Shown here in pieces: positions 48,919 through 58,198 of a stretch of 64,000 nucleotides of DNA (the stretch's first letter is position 1; each line of letters starts with the position of its first letter). Position numbers and translations under genes: made by a program. Location: the NCBI RefSeq assembly GCF_902705885.1, contig NZ_CACSIP010000018.1, positions 1 through 64,000 of the forward strand. The letters are read 5' to 3'. The stretch comes from Mycolicibacterium austroafricanum. GTDB lineage: Bacteria; Actinomycetota; Actinomycetes; Mycobacteriales; Mycobacteriaceae. The notes under the pieces were generated by a model. The model saw only the letters and a list, made by a program, of their open reading frames with translations, was not told where the DNA came from and made no database searches.

Positions 48919-50646
48919 GTGGGTGCACACACGATTCTGCAGGCCGCCTTGGTCATCACCATGAACCCCACCCAGCCGCGCGCCGAGGCGGTGGTCGTCG
49001 ACGCAGAAACCGGGACCCTCGCTGCGGTCGGCTCGCTTTCGCAGTGCCGGGCCTACGCACCCGACGCCCCGGTGACCGACCTCGGCTCAGCCGTCCTGAT
49101 GCCCGGTTTCATCCAGGCGCACGACCATCCGGTGCCTGCGGCGGTGCTCTGCGAGCAGCCGGCACAGTGGATCGCGCCGTTCGTCGGATTTCCCACCTGG
49201 GCCGATGTCGAGGTGCTCTTCGACCGGCTCCGCCGTCAGACACCGACTGGTCACCCCCTGCTGTTCAACGGCCTCGACCGGCTGCTGCTCTCCATCCCGA
49301 TGCCCGACCGCGCGAGCCTGGACAAGTACTTCCCCGACCACCCGGTGCTCATCTTCGACATCACCGGCCACGCGCTGTACTTCAACTCCCGCGCCACCGC
49401 ACTGTTCGGCTGGACCAACGCCACCCCACCGCCGGACACCCCCGACGCGCGGTGGAGCCGCCGGCCGGACGGCAGTTCCGGCGGGGTCGGCTACGAGACG
49501 CAGGCGACCCTGATGGCGCTCGGCGCCTTCCTGCCCGGCGTCGTCCCGTCGCCGCTGACGAATCTCGGTGCCTGGTATTCAACGTTGGCGCGCAACGGCT
49601 TCACCGCTGTCGGCGACCTGGGATTCATCAGCAAGCTGCGGGCGCCGATGGAACAGTTGGCGGCACTGCCCGGCTGCCCGGTGCGCTATTCGCTCTACCA
49701 GACCACCTACGACCCCGGGGCCGACGCGGGGCTGGACTTCGGTGAACTCTCCGGCATGATCCGCCGGGTCGGCTACAAGATCTGGATGGACGGCAGCCCG
49801 TCGATCGGCACGGCAGCCATCAGCGTGCCGTACCTGGACTCGGCGCGCGCCCGCATCGCCGATGTCCCGGTCGGCACTGCACCCGGCTTGTCGGTGCTGA
49901 ACTACACTCCCGACCAATTCCTCAGTCTGATCGGTCAATTCGTCGACAAAGACCTCCAGATCGCCACCCACATCAACGGCGACGCCGGCATCGACGTGGT
50001 GTTGGACGGCTACCAGCAGGCGCTGGCGGCCCATGGGCTCACCGGAACCGACCATCGCTGGCGGCTCGAACATTTCTCCACACCCAGTCGCCAACAGTGC
50101 GCGCGCGCCGGCGAACTGGGCATCACCGCCTCGATGTCGCCGTTTCAGTCTCTGTATTGGGGTGATCTGTACGACGGGGTCATCTTCGAACCATCGTATG
50201 GGGCCCGCTGGCAGCCCTACCGGGACGCCTACGACGGCGGGGTGCGGCCCACCTTCCACAACGACGGGTACCTCTCGCCGCCGTTGCCGTGGCTCAACAT
50301 TCAGAACGCGGTCACCCGGCGCAGCGCCTCAGGTGCTGTGCACGGCCCCGAGCAGGCGCTGTCGCTGCACGAGGCTCTGGAAGCGCACACCACCAATGCG
50401 GCCTGGCAGCAGAAGCGCGACCACGAGATCGGGTCGATCGAGGTGGGCAAGCTGGCCGACCTCGTCGCGCTCAACACCGATCCGTACACGGTTGACCCGG
50501 CTCGACTGCAGGAAACGATGCAGGTTCTCGGCACCTGGCTGTCCGGTCGCAGGGTCGACCTTGATGGCTTCATGGAGTCGGTGAAGGAGGTGGCACACCG
50601 CTTCGATCAGGCCCTGGTCGGTGGCGTGCGGCCACATCAGTGTTGA
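48919..50646 (+). CDS. Amidohydrolase family protein (YtcJ-like)
   Basis: A 575-residue metal-dependent hydrolase of the amidohydrolase_3/YtcJ group. It has an N-terminal beta-sandwich, LMPGFIQAHDHP with the first His-x-His metal pair at 69-71, GYKIWMDGSPSIGTA containing the likely carbamylated or bridging Lys region, ATHINGDAGID and RLEHFSTP with further His ligands, and the closing IGSIEVGKLADLVALN. The GTG follows GGAGG. The MFS gene 28 bp downstream probably transports a related compound. The substrate is unknown. Confidence 0.9.
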   Translation: MGAHTILQAALVITMNPTQPRAEAVVVDAETGTLAAVGSLSQCRAYAPDAPVTDLGSAVLMPGFIQAHDHPVPAAVLCEQPAQWIAPFVGFPTWADVEVLFDRLRRQTPTGHPLLFNGLDRLLLSIPMPDRASLDKYFPDHPVLIFDITGHALYFNSRATALFGWTNATPPPDTPDARWSRRPDGSSGGVGYETQATLMALGAFLPGVVPSPLTNLGAWYSTLARNGFTAVGDLGFISKLRAPMEQLAALPGCPVRYSLYQTTYDPGADAGLDFGELSGMIRRVGYKIWMDGSPSIGTAAISVPYLDSARARIADVPVGTAPGLSVLNYTPDQFLSLIGQFVDKDLQIATHINGDAGIDVVLDGYQQALAAHGLTGTDHRWRLEHFSTPSRQQCARAGELGITASMSPFQSLYWGDLYDGVIFEPSYGARWQPYRDAYDGGVRPTFHNDGYLSPPLPWLNIQNAVTRRSASGAVHGPEQALSLHEALEAHTTNAAWQQKRDHEIGSIEVGKLADLVALNTDPYTVDPARLQETMQVLGTWLSGRRVDLDGFMESVKEVAHRFDQALVGGVRPHQC

Positions 50647-50673
50647 GGTCGGACCTTCTCGTGGGGGAAGTAG

Positions 50674-52266
50674 ATGAGCATTGATCAGATCGACCCAACG
50701 GCAAGCGGCATGGACGAGGCGGTTCCGAAGGGCAAGATCTACCTGCTTGGGCTGTTGGGCGGGCTCCAGATGCTCGATCCGACGGTCGCGAACACCTCCA
50801 TGGTCGAAGCAGGCAGAGAGTTGGGCTTCACCGCCGCCGAGCGGGCGCTGGGCGCCAGCGTCTCGACACTCGCGTTGGCAGCCACGGTTCTTGCTGCCGG
50901 CCTCGCGGCCGATCGGCTCGGCCGCCGCCGCGTCCTGATCGGAGCCGCCCTGCTCGCGGCCGTCGGCAACATGATCGTCGCAGCCGCGCCGGCTGCCGAG
51001 GTCTACCTAGCAGGCCGCGCTATCGCGGGTATTGGGCTGGGAGCGACCCTTGCGGCGACGTTCGCCTACGTCCGCTTTGTCACTCCGGGCCCGAAAATCA
51101 GTGCTGCACTGGGCCTGTGGTCGGCCGTGATGATCAGCATGATCATCGTGGGGTTACCGATCGGCGGCGCACTCGCTGCCGGGTCTTGGCGCTTGGCGAT
51201 GCTGTTGGTGCCAGCGGTCCTCATCGCGCTGGTCGTTCTGGTCCCGCGTGTCCTGCCGATCATGCCTCGGTCGGGCGACGGGCCGGTCGACTATGCCGGC
51301 CTGGTGCTAATCGGAGCTTCGACGGTGCTGTTGCTCTACGGACTGAGCCAGGCCGCGACCTCGCCCACATCGCTTCGGTTCTACGGCCCGGTGAGTGCGG
51401 GTATCGTCGGTTACGCCGTGTTCGGCATTGTCGAGATCCGGAGCAGATTCCCGGCGTTTCCCGTCAAGTTGTTCACCAACGGGATCTTCGTAGCCGCGGT
51501 CGTCGCCGGCGTGGCGTGGAACTTCACCGAAGCGGTCGTCATGCTCTCGACGAGCAACCTGTGGCAGTACACAAAGTCGGCGTCACCACTGGAGGTGACA
51601 GTTCTGCAAGCTCCGTTGCTGGTGATTCTGCTCGTGGCATCGATTCTGGTCGGCAACTACCTGTCAAAACACAGTGACAGACTGCGCCAGATCCTCGGGT
51701 TGGGTTTCACCGCCTGTGTGCTCGGATTCCTATTGATGGCTGCCGCCAAACAAAGCTCACCGGCGTGGGTCGTGGTACCCGGCGTCGCCGTTGTCGGCGC
51801 CGGACTGGCGTTGATCTCCGTCCCACAGTCGGTGATGTTCGTCTCGCAGGCGCCGGCGAGGTACTTCGGCCCGGTGACGTCCTTCCGCACGACGGTCGGG
51901 CAGATCGGCTACGCGATGGGCTTGACCCTGAGTGTGGTGCTGGTCGAGGGATTTGGCCATGCGCGCTTCGCCGGGAACCTCCAAAGGGCCGGGCTTGCCA
52001 CCCCGTCGCAGGTCGCCGCCGGAATCGACGACGTTCGGTCATTCGCCCGCGATCAGGTGGAACCCACCACAGCCGCCGGGAAGGCAGCCGTCGAAGCCGC
52101 CGAGAAGGCCTACACCCAGGGCTTCGATGCCACGATGGTGCTCTGTGCCGCCTTCATCGCGCTGATGGGTGTCGTCACGGTATTCATGATCGACGCGGGC
52201 GGCACCATCAAGCGCTTGAGGCGTCGGATTCGTCCGGCATCGGGCGATACGCACGGCGCGCCGTAG
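50674..52266 (+). CDS. MFS transporter (14-helix type)
   Basis: A 530-residue carrier, with about fourteen hydrophobic helices. The motif-A loop AADRLGRRRVLIG (about 80-92), the GRAIAGIGLGATLAATFAYVR helix, and a hydrophilic loop with a helix near 440-485 (AGIDDVRSFARDQVEP) fit the DHA2-like group. The ATG follows GGGGGAAG. Codon use is slightly less GC-rich than in its neighbours. It lies 28 bp after the amidohydrolase gene, so the two probably form an operon. Confidence 0.88.
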   Translation: MSIDQIDPTASGMDEAVPKGKIYLLGLLGGLQMLDPTVANTSMVEAGRELGFTAAERALGASVSTLALAATVLAAGLAADRLGRRRVLIGAALLAAVGNMIVAAAPAAEVYLAGRAIAGIGLGATLAATFAYVRFVTPGPKISAALGLWSAVMISMIIVGLPIGGALAAGSWRLAMLLVPAVLIALVVLVPRVLPIMPRSGDGPVDYAGLVLIGASTVLLLYGLSQAATSPTSLRFYGPVSAGIVGYAVFGIVEIRSRFPAFPVKLFTNGIFVAAVVAGVAWNFTEAVVMLSTSNLWQYTKSASPLEVTVLQAPLLVILLVASILVGNYLSKHSDRLRQILGLGFTACVLGFLLMAAAKQSSPAWVVVPGVAVVGAGLALISVPQSVMFVSQAPARYFGPVTSFRTTVGQIGYAMGLTLSVVLVEGFGHARFAGNLQRAGLATPSQVAAGIDDVRSFARDQVEPTTAAGKAAVEAAEKAYTQGFDATMVLCAAFIALMGVVTVFMIDAGGTIKRLRRRIRPASGDTHGAP

Positions 52267-52311
52267 GAAGTTACCGGGCGGGCGCGTTCTCGCAGGTCGC
52301 AAGGGAACCGA

Positions 52312-52327
52312 GCCTGCCATCGCAGGC
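52312..52327 (+). terminator. Short hairpin after the MFS gene
   Basis: GCCTGC-CATC-GCAGGC forms a perfect 6-bp stem 46 bp after the MFS stop codon. There is no U-tract, so the call is weak. Confidence 0.3.
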
Positions 52328-52467
52328 ACGTCGACAATCACGATAGCGGCGCGACCGATGCAGAAGCGTGAGGAACTCTTGACCAAAACGAAGGCGCGCA
52401 AAAACTTTCGCGCACTATCGTTGGACCCATACTGACGATGCTGCAAATTCGAAGGATGCGGAGTGCC

Positions 52468-53301
52468 ATGCGCGTGGCTGTTCGGAGTGCGCTTGTCGCG
52501 TGCATAGCGGCGGCGAGTGCGGTTGTCGGCCCGTCGGATATCAGTGAAGCGGCGAGTTGGACGCCGCAACTCGATATCGCATCCGTGCTCCCGGCAGAGG
52601 GCGCGGTCGTGGGTGTCGCACATCCCGTGGTGATCACGTTCGACAGCGCGGTGGTCAATCGGCGCGCCGCCGAAAAGGCGGTGAAGGTCACCTCTGAGCC
52701 GCCGATGACCGGCAAGCTCGAGTGGGTTGAAAACAATGTTGCACAATGGGTCCCAGACTCTTTCTGGCCGGCGCACAGCACGGTGAAACTCACGCTGGGC
52801 AGCAATCTGCCCACCAGAAACTTCGATACCGGCCCGGCTGTCATCGGCGTCGCCGACCTCTCGAATCACACGTTCACCGTGACGATCGACGGTCAACCGC
52901 CGTCAGGGCTGCCGGCGCCACACCATCGGCCCAACTGGGGGCAGAATGGGGTGTTCCCAGCTTCCATGGGCCGTCCGGAATATCCGACACCCGTAGGCAT
53001 CTACTCCGTTCTGGCCAAGGAACGCGACGTAGTGATGGATTCGAGCAGCGTGGGCATTCCGATCGACTCGCCCGACGGTTATCTCCTGGACGTGGAGTAC
53101 GCCGTCAGGTTCACGCAGCGCGGCCTGTTCGTGCATTCAGCTCCGTGGGCTGTCAATCAGATGGGTTATGAGAACGGCAGCCACGGCTGTATCGGACTCA
53201 GTACCGAGGATGCGAAGTGGTACCTCGACACCGTCAACGTGGGAGACCCAATCATCGTGCGGGAGAACGGCCTCGAGGTGCCGCGGACGGTGTCGAGCTA
53301 G
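52468..53301 (+). CDS. L,D-transpeptidase (YkuD family)
   Basis: About 277 residues (287 if the ATG at 52438 is used; 52468 has CGGAG just ahead). It makes 3-3 cross-links in peptidoglycan. A signal peptide runs to about AASAVVG. An Ig-like domain follows (PQLDIASVLPAEGAVVGVAH to LTLGSNL), then the YkuD catalytic domain with His223 in FVHSAPW and HGC in NGSHGCIGLS (His239, Cys241 numbered from 52468). It resembles LdtA/LdtB-type mycobacterial enzymes with a single Ig-like domain. Transcribed alone. Confidence 0.93.
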   Translation: MRVAVRSALVACIAAASAVVGPSDISEAASWTPQLDIASVLPAEGAVVGVAHPVVITFDSAVVNRRAAEKAVKVTSEPPMTGKLEWVENNVAQWVPDSFWPAHSTVKLTLGSNLPTRNFDTGPAVIGVADLSNHTFTVTIDGQPPSGLPAPHHRPNWGQNGVFPASMGRPEYPTPVGIYSVLAKERDVVMDSSSVGIPIDSPDGYLLDVEYAVRFTQRGLFVHSAPWAVNQMGYENGSHGCIGLSTEDAKWYLDTVNVGDPIIVRENGLEVPRTVSS

Positions 53302-53651
53302 AGCCCGGGCGCCCTTGGCGCCCTCCGTGGCCTTCCCGGACAATCACGGGCAGAGGATACGGCAATGCACAATCTGAGCACGATCTGACGGTCTCCGCCG
53401 TCCGCGGGCGGCGCTGCTACATGTTGAACCGGCTTGTGATGGCCCCGCATGCAATGTCCTTGCGGCCGTCCGTCTTCGCAGGATGGTTCAGCTCGTCGCG
53501 CCGTGGCGCGTCATTCCGGTCCCGGTTCTTCGCTGATCCCGCACAAGCGTGACCACTGACCCGATCCGGTCGGGTAGCGGTCCCGACCATCTATCCCGTG
53601 GATCGCCGTGTTGTGGTTGCCCGAACAGCAATTCGAGCGCACGCGACTTCT

Positions 53652-53679
53652 GGACAGGAGGTTGGCCCACCTCCTGTCC
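53652..53679. terminator. Perfect 11-bp hairpin
   Basis: GGACAGGAGGT-TGGCCC-ACCTCCTGTCC is a perfect inverted repeat with 11-bp arms and a 6-base loop. It is symmetric, so it could act on either strand. It lies 8 bp from the hairpin at 53688. Confidence 0.45.
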
Positions 53680-53687
53680 GAGATGCA

Positions 53688-53724
53688 CTGACAGCCCGCC
53701 CCCGCAAAGGGGACGGGCTGTCAG
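53688..53724 (-). terminator. Terminator hairpin of the Pro-rich protein gene
   Basis: CTGACAGCCCG and CGGGCTGTCAG form an 11-bp stem. In the minus-strand RNA a G-U wobble and four further G-C pairs extend it to about 16 bp. It starts 9 bp after the stop codon of the minus-strand gene at 53733, which fits termination there. Confidence 0.6.
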
Positions 53725-53732
53725 CGATGATC

Positions 53733-54278
53733 TCAGCTACCGCTTGCTGGGCCTGGCGGGAGGGGCTGACCGGGAACTGGTGCTCCACTCGGCGCCGGAC
53801 CTGTCAGGTCCCCCTTTCCAGCGAGACCGCCCATGCTGGTCATCGGGAGGCCGCCGGCCGCCCCGGCCGCAGGCACCAGTGGCGCCGCTGCCGGCGGGAT
53901 GACCGGCGGCGGAACCAGAGGCGGCACCACCGGGGGTGGCGCCAACGGCGGAACCACCGGCGGAACGGGCGGCGGCGCCAATGGTGGAACCACCGGCGGA
54001 ATCGGTGGCGGCGCCAACGGCGGAACCACCGGCGGAATTACCGGTGGTGGCGCCACGGGCGGTGGCAACGGACCGGGCAGGGCCATTGGGACACCGGACA
54101 TCTCAGAGAGCGGCGCGCACGCAACAGCACCCGCAGCGGCGGGAACCTCGCCCGCAGAGGTCTCCAGGCACTCATACCCGCCGGCTTGGGCAACACCGGG
54201 GCTCAACGCCAGGGCGATACTGCACAGCCCGGCACCGACAGCAGCCACTCTGATGCTCAGTCGATCAAAGACCGCCAT
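53733..54278 (-). CDS. Exported Pro-rich repeat protein
   Basis: About 181 residues. The ATG at 54278 lies 10 bp after AAGGAG; a TTG at 54281 is equally placed. The signal peptide covers about 1-32 (AAVGAGLCSIALALSPGVAQA). Two cysteines follow (GYECLETS, VACAPLSE). Then comes a 60-residue region of PPVVPPLAPPP-type repeats encoded by three 36-bp DNA units, and a Gly/Pro tail. Such proteins are surface-exposed or span the cell wall in mycobacteria. No enzymatic domain is visible. Confidence 0.75.
   Translation of the reverse strand: MAVFDRLSIRVAAVGAGLCSIALALSPGVAQAGGYECLETSAGEVPAAAGAVACAPLSEMSGVPMALPGPLPPPVAPPPVIPPVVPPLAPPPIPPVVPPLAPPPVPPVVPPLAPPPVVPPLVPPPVIPPAAAPLVPAAGAAGGLPMTSMGGLAGKGDLTGPAPSGAPVPGQPLPPGPASGS
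53935..54042. repeat. Three tandem 36-bp repeats inside the Pro-rich gene
   Basis: Units start at 53935, 53971 and 54007. Each reads like GGCGGCGCCAACGGCGGAAC followed by CACCGGCGGA and a variable six bases, differing at a few positions. They encode 12-residue PPVVPPLAPPP-like units on the minus strand. Unit number may vary between strains. Confidence 0.8.
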
Positions 54279-54613
54279 CAACCACCAACTCCTTCATTCA
54301 CAGTCAGACATCTCCGCTCCAACCGGTGCAGCAGAACGTCTGCCATACCAAGCCTGAGGCCGCCCTCAGAACGACAGCGTCAATTTAGCGACCCACGCGA
54401 TAGTGGCGGAACACGCCGCACCCGGCCGTTTCCGAACAGTGACGTTCGGTATGAGTCGGTACCGGTTCGTGTCGGAAATCCTTTGAAAAAGAGACGATTT
54501 CGAGATTGACGTGTTGTCGATTCTCAGTCCGCCCGCGCTACAGTCCCCGACATGTCCGGTGTCGGATCTGCCCGCGGCCGACGCGTGGGTCCGGAAGGCG
54601 GCGCGCTCGGACG
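54279..54613. other. Intergenic region upstream of the Pro-rich gene
   Basis: A 335-bp spacer with no convincing gene. It contains a small hairpin CTGAGG-CCGC-CCTCAG (54354-54369) and an inverted pair CCGACA/TGTCGG at 54547-54565. Promoter elements for the minus-strand Pro-rich gene should lie here but were not pinned down. Confidence 0.4.
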
Positions 54614-55090
54614 CTAGGGACCCGCGAAGTCACCGACTGCGGTCATTGTGGCGCCGTCCCACGCCGTGGCGATACCGCCCGCGGTGAATCCGCAGTTCAA
54701 GATGATGGCTCGGTGTCCCGGACTGCCCATCCAGAAGTCGAGCGCCGCGTCCGCAGTCGCAGCAGACCCGGTGGCCCAGAAGACGATCTCCCCCGTCTTG
54801 CCGGCACCGCCGTAGCCCGCATCCGCCATCCGAGCCCGCGCTGACGAGCCGTCCGTACCGACGTGGCTGTAGTTCTTGTTGGTCAGCATGTCGTTGGCGT
54901 GCCGCTGCGCCGCCGCGGTCAGGCGCGCGTCCTGACCGATCGTCCCGCACGGCTGGCGAAGCTGGTTCACGCCGGCGTACAGGCCGGTGGCCACGTCGTC
55001 GGCATGCGCGGTGAAACCAGCAGTGGCGCAGACAGCCGCTGTGAAGACAGTGCATGTCGCAAGAATGCCCACGACCTTGGCCTTCATCAT
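54614..55090 (-). CDS. Exported CAP-domain (SCP-like) protein
   Basis: A 158-residue secreted protein; ATG at 55090 with AAAGG 7 bp ahead. The signal peptide ends AHA (about residue 30). The CAP fold is recognisable: LTAAAQRHANDMLTNKNYSH (His64), GYGGAGKTGEIVFWATG (Glu101), ALDFWMGSPGHRAIILN (His126), and a final strand. Cys48 and Cys133 may pair. CAP proteins bind lipids or have membrane- or wall-related roles; a function here is not known. Confidence 0.87.
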   Translation of the reverse strand: MMKAKVVGILATCTVFTAAVCATAGFTAHADDVATGLYAGVNQLRQPCGTIGQDARLTAAAQRHANDMLTNKNYSHVGTDGSSARARMADAGYGGAGKTGEIVFWATGSAATADAALDFWMGSPGHRAIILNCGFTAGGIATAWDGATMTAVGDFAGP

Positions 55091-55386
55091 GTTGTCGCCT
55101 TTTGCCGCGCCACCAGTTACCACTACTGTTTTCGCAACGTTACGGCAGTTCGTTACACGAACGAGATCGAAATGTGTCAGTGATGTCGTTGTGGGTCTCG
55201 TGATTGTGCTCCGCTGAAGCCCCAAGCCCTCCGTCACAGGCCCGCCGCACACTTGTAACGAGGGCTTTCGCGCTCTCCGCGCGAGCAGGACTCAACGGTG
55301 AGCGTGTTCAGTCACGGCAACGCGCTGCGTATTATCTGCCCGGGTACCCCGCCCTTGAGGGCTGTATTGAGAAACGGAATCATCCT

Positions 55387-57309
55387 ATGAACGCGCATGT
55401 CGAACAGTTGGAGTTTCAGGCCGAGGCACGCCAACTGCTAGATCTGATGGTCCACTCGATCTACTCCAACAAGGATTCGTTCCTGCGGGAGCTGATCTCG
55501 AACGCCTCCGATGCCCTGGACAAGTTGCGCATCGAAGCGTTCCGGGACAAGGATCTTGACGTCGACACCACCGACCTGCACATCAAGATCGAGGTGGACA
55601 CGGACGCACGCACGCTGACTGTTCGCGACAACGGCATCGGCATGACGCGCGCCGAGGTCGTGGATCTCATCGGCACCCTCGCCAAGTCAGGCACCGCCGA
55701 GCTGCGCGAGCAGTTGCGCGCGGCCCGCAACGCGGCCGCCTCCCAGGAACTGATCGGCCAGTTCGGCATCGGGTTCTATTCGACCTTCATGGCGGCCGAC
55801 AAGGTTGAACTGCTCACCCGAAAGGCCGGCGAGAGCGCCGCCACCCGCTGGGAGTCCAGCGGCGAGGGCACCTACACCATCGCGTCCGTCGACGACGCCC
55901 CGCAGGGCACGGCGGTGACGCTGCACCTCAAGCCCGCCGACGCCGAAGACGAACTCCACGACTACACCTCGCAGGCGAAGATCAAGGACCTGGTCAAGAA
56001 GTACTCCGACTTCATCGCCTGGCCCATCCGGATGGACGTCGAGCGACGTAGACCGCCTGAAAATGAAGGTGGCGACGAGGTCGTCACCACCGAAACCGAG
56101 ACACTCAACTCGATGAAGGCGCTGTGGGCCAGGCCCACAGACGAAGTCTCCGACGAGGAGTACCAGGAGTTCTACAAGCACATCGCCCACGCCTGGGACG
56201 AACCGCTCGAGATCATCCCGATGAAGGCCGAGGGCACCTTCGAGTACCAGGCCCTGCTCTTCATCCCCTCACACGCCCCGTTCGACCTGTTCAACCGCGA
56301 CACCACCGGGATACAGCTGTATGTCAAACGCGTCTTCATCATGGACGACTGCGACCAGCTCATGCCTGATTACCTGCGCTTCATCAAGGGCGTCGTCGAT
56401 GCACAGGACATGTCGCTCAACGTTTCCCGCGAAATCCTGCAGCAAGACCGGCAGGTCAAGGCGATCCGCCGGCGGCTGACGAAAAAGGTTCTTTCAACGG
56501 TCAAGGATCTACAGTCCGAACGGCCGGAGGACTACCGCGCGCTGTGGGCCCAGTTCGGTCGGGTGCTCAAAGAGGGCCTGTTGTCGGACTTCGACAACCA
56601 GGACACGCTGCTGCGCATCTGCTCGTTCGCCTCGACTCGCAGCGAGGAGCAAACCGCCACCCTCGCCGAGTACGTCGAGCGGATGAAGGACGGCCAGAAG
56701 CAGATCTTCTACGCCACCGGTGAATCGCGTCAGCAACTCCTGAAGTCGCCACACCTGGAGGCGTTCAAGGCCAAGGGCTACGAGGTGCTGCTGCTGACCG
56801 ACCCGGTTGACGAGGTCTGGGTGGGAACGATATCCGAGTTCGACGGCAAGCCACTTCAATCGGTGGCCAGGGGTGAGGTCGACCTCGATTCGGAGGAGGA
56901 AACCAACACGGCCGAGCGCGAGGAGCAGGAGAAAGAGTTCGCCGGCCTGTTGACCTGGTTGCAGCAGACCTTGGCTGATCACGTCAAGGAGGTGCGGCTG
57001 TCGACCCGCCTGACCGAGTCACCGGCATGCCTGGTCACCGACACCTTCGGCATCACGCCAGCCCTCGCGCGTATCTACCAAGCCTCCGGACAGGAGGTTC
57101 CGGTCGGGAAGCGCACTCTCGAGCTCAATCCGAATCATCCACTTGTCACCGGCTTGCGCCGCGCCCATGACGACCGGGGTGAGGAGCCCGCGCTCATCGA
57201 AACCGCCGAATTGCTCTATGGTACCGCCCTTCTCGCCGAAGGAGGCACTCCCGACGATCCGGCGAAGTTCGCTGCCCTGCTCGCAGAACGGCTGGCCCGA
57301 ACAGTGTGA
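55387..57309 (+). CDS. htpG: Molecular chaperone HtpG (Hsp90)
   Basis: A 640-residue Hsp90. The N-terminal ATPase is complete: ELISNASDALDKLRIEAF (Glu and Asn for ATP and magnesium), VRDNGIGMTRAEVVDLIGT, and GQFGIGFYSTFMAADKVEL lid region. The middle domain has the catalytic-loop region SLNVSREILQQDRQVKAIRR. The C-terminal dimerisation domain ends at RLARTV. The ATG at 55387 (MNAHVEQLEFQAE) is the normal HtpG start. A heat-shock promoter was not identified in the 300-bp upstream spacer. Confidence 0.96.
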   Translation: MNAHVEQLEFQAEARQLLDLMVHSIYSNKDSFLRELISNASDALDKLRIEAFRDKDLDVDTTDLHIKIEVDTDARTLTVRDNGIGMTRAEVVDLIGTLAKSGTAELREQLRAARNAAASQELIGQFGIGFYSTFMAADKVELLTRKAGESAATRWESSGEGTYTIASVDDAPQGTAVTLHLKPADAEDELHDYTSQAKIKDLVKKYSDFIAWPIRMDVERRRPPENEGGDEVVTTETETLNSMKALWARPTDEVSDEEYQEFYKHIAHAWDEPLEIIPMKAEGTFEYQALLFIPSHAPFDLFNRDTTGIQLYVKRVFIMDDCDQLMPDYLRFIKGVVDAQDMSLNVSREILQQDRQVKAIRRRLTKKVLSTVKDLQSERPEDYRALWAQFGRVLKEGLLSDFDNQDTLLRICSFASTRSEEQTATLAEYVERMKDGQKQIFYATGESRQQLLKSPHLEAFKAKGYEVLLLTDPVDEVWVGTISEFDGKPLQSVARGEVDLDSEEETNTAEREEQEKEFAGLLTWLQQTLADHVKEVRLSTRLTESPACLVTDTFGITPALARIYQASGQEVPVGKRTLELNPNHPLVTGLRRAHDDRGEEPALIETAELLYGTALLAEGGTPDDPAKFAALLAERLARTV

Positions 57310-57434
57310 CGCTGGCTGCTCGCCCACGTGCTGACCTGGTCGACCAGTGTTGGCGGGCAGTGTGCGCGCAGAACGCGGCCACCTCGTCGACCAGGCCTGA
57401 GGCGTCAGCAGTCGGACGGAACTAGGCTGACCTC

Positions 57435-58100
57435 ATGACCGATCAGGACCAGGCGGCCGCCCGCCGTGAAATCGCCGGCGCGTTGCTCTCCGCGCTCAAT
57501 CGTCGCCATGAGGTGCTCGATGTGATCGTGGAGGCCGAGGACAGAGCCACCGCGGTGGCGGCCATCGCCACGTTGTTGGACACGTCGGCGCGGGGTGCCG
57601 AGGCAGTCATGACCATGGCGTTCGATCAACTGACGAAGGATTCTCGCCGCAAGATCGCCGCAGAACTCGACGACCTCAACAGTCAGCTGACGTTCATGCT
57701 GAACGAGCGACCGGCGAGTTCGGATGAGAGCTTGACCCTGCGCCCCTTCGCCGGTGATCCCGACCGGGACATCTTCGGTGCCAGATTGGACGAGGTCGGT
57801 GCTGCGGGAGACGGATCCGGTCAGCCCGCCCAACCGCTCGACGACGAAATCCGCCTCGCGGAGCGCCGCATCGGCCAGGAAGACGCCGCCTGGTTCGTTG
57901 CCGTGGTGGCGACGGAGAAAGTCGGGATGGTGTTCGGTGAGCTCGAGCAGGGCGAGGTGAACGTCAGGGTCTGGATACACCCGGACCATCGGAAGAAGGG
58001 CTACGGCACCGCCGCGCTCCGGCGGTCACGCTCGGAGATGGCGAGGAACTTTCCCGCCGTGCCGATGGTCGTGCGAGCACAGGGCTCCAACCCGACGTAG
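57435..58100 (+). CDS. GNAT-type acetyltransferase fused to a GyrA-like dimerisation motif
   Basis: A 221-residue protein. Residues 14-88 (LSALNRRHEVLDVIVEAEDR, then LLDTSARGAEAVMTMAFDQL and SRRKIAAELDDLNSQL) resemble, by eye, the exit-gate/coiled-coil end of GyrA/ParC (ALDxLDxVIxLIR, LLxxxxxQAxAIxxMxLxRL, ERxxIxxExxxL). Residues 100-221 are a GNAT fold ending in VWIHPDHRKKGYGTAALRRS, the acetyl-CoA pyrophosphate loop. The GyrA-like part may serve as a dimer module. It stands between htpG and the monooxygenase gene; the substrate is unknown. Confidence 0.75.
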   Translation: MTDQDQAAARREIAGALLSALNRRHEVLDVIVEAEDRATAVAAIATLLDTSARGAEAVMTMAFDQLTKDSRRKIAAELDDLNSQLTFMLNERPASSDESLTLRPFAGDPDRDIFGARLDEVGAAGDGSGQPAQPLDDEIRLAERRIGQEDAAWFVAVVATEKVGMVFGELEQGEVNVRVWIHPDHRKKGYGTAALRRSRSEMARNFPAVPMVVRAQGSNPT

Positions 58101-58198
58101 CCCGACGAGTCAGAGCTGGTTGAGGCGATGCACAACCCGGTTCCCACATCATCTGCCCGCGCCGGAAACCAGCAAGGATTGGGTGGGGTCGGTCGGGT

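Larger units (their letters stand above)
53302..53732. other. Non-coding spacer with two strong hairpins
   Basis: A 431-bp gap after the L,D-transpeptidase gene. A short frame at about 53609-53691 reads like a fragment (LPEQQFERTRLLDRRLAHLL) that ends in the second hairpin; it may be a gene remnant. Otherwise only the two hairpins at 53652-53679 and 53688-53724 stand out. Confidence 0.5.

Noticed and set aside
53549..53902. A 117-codon plus frame across the hairpin region
   Set aside because: It runs through both hairpins and the antisense of the Pro-rich gene and has no coding features.
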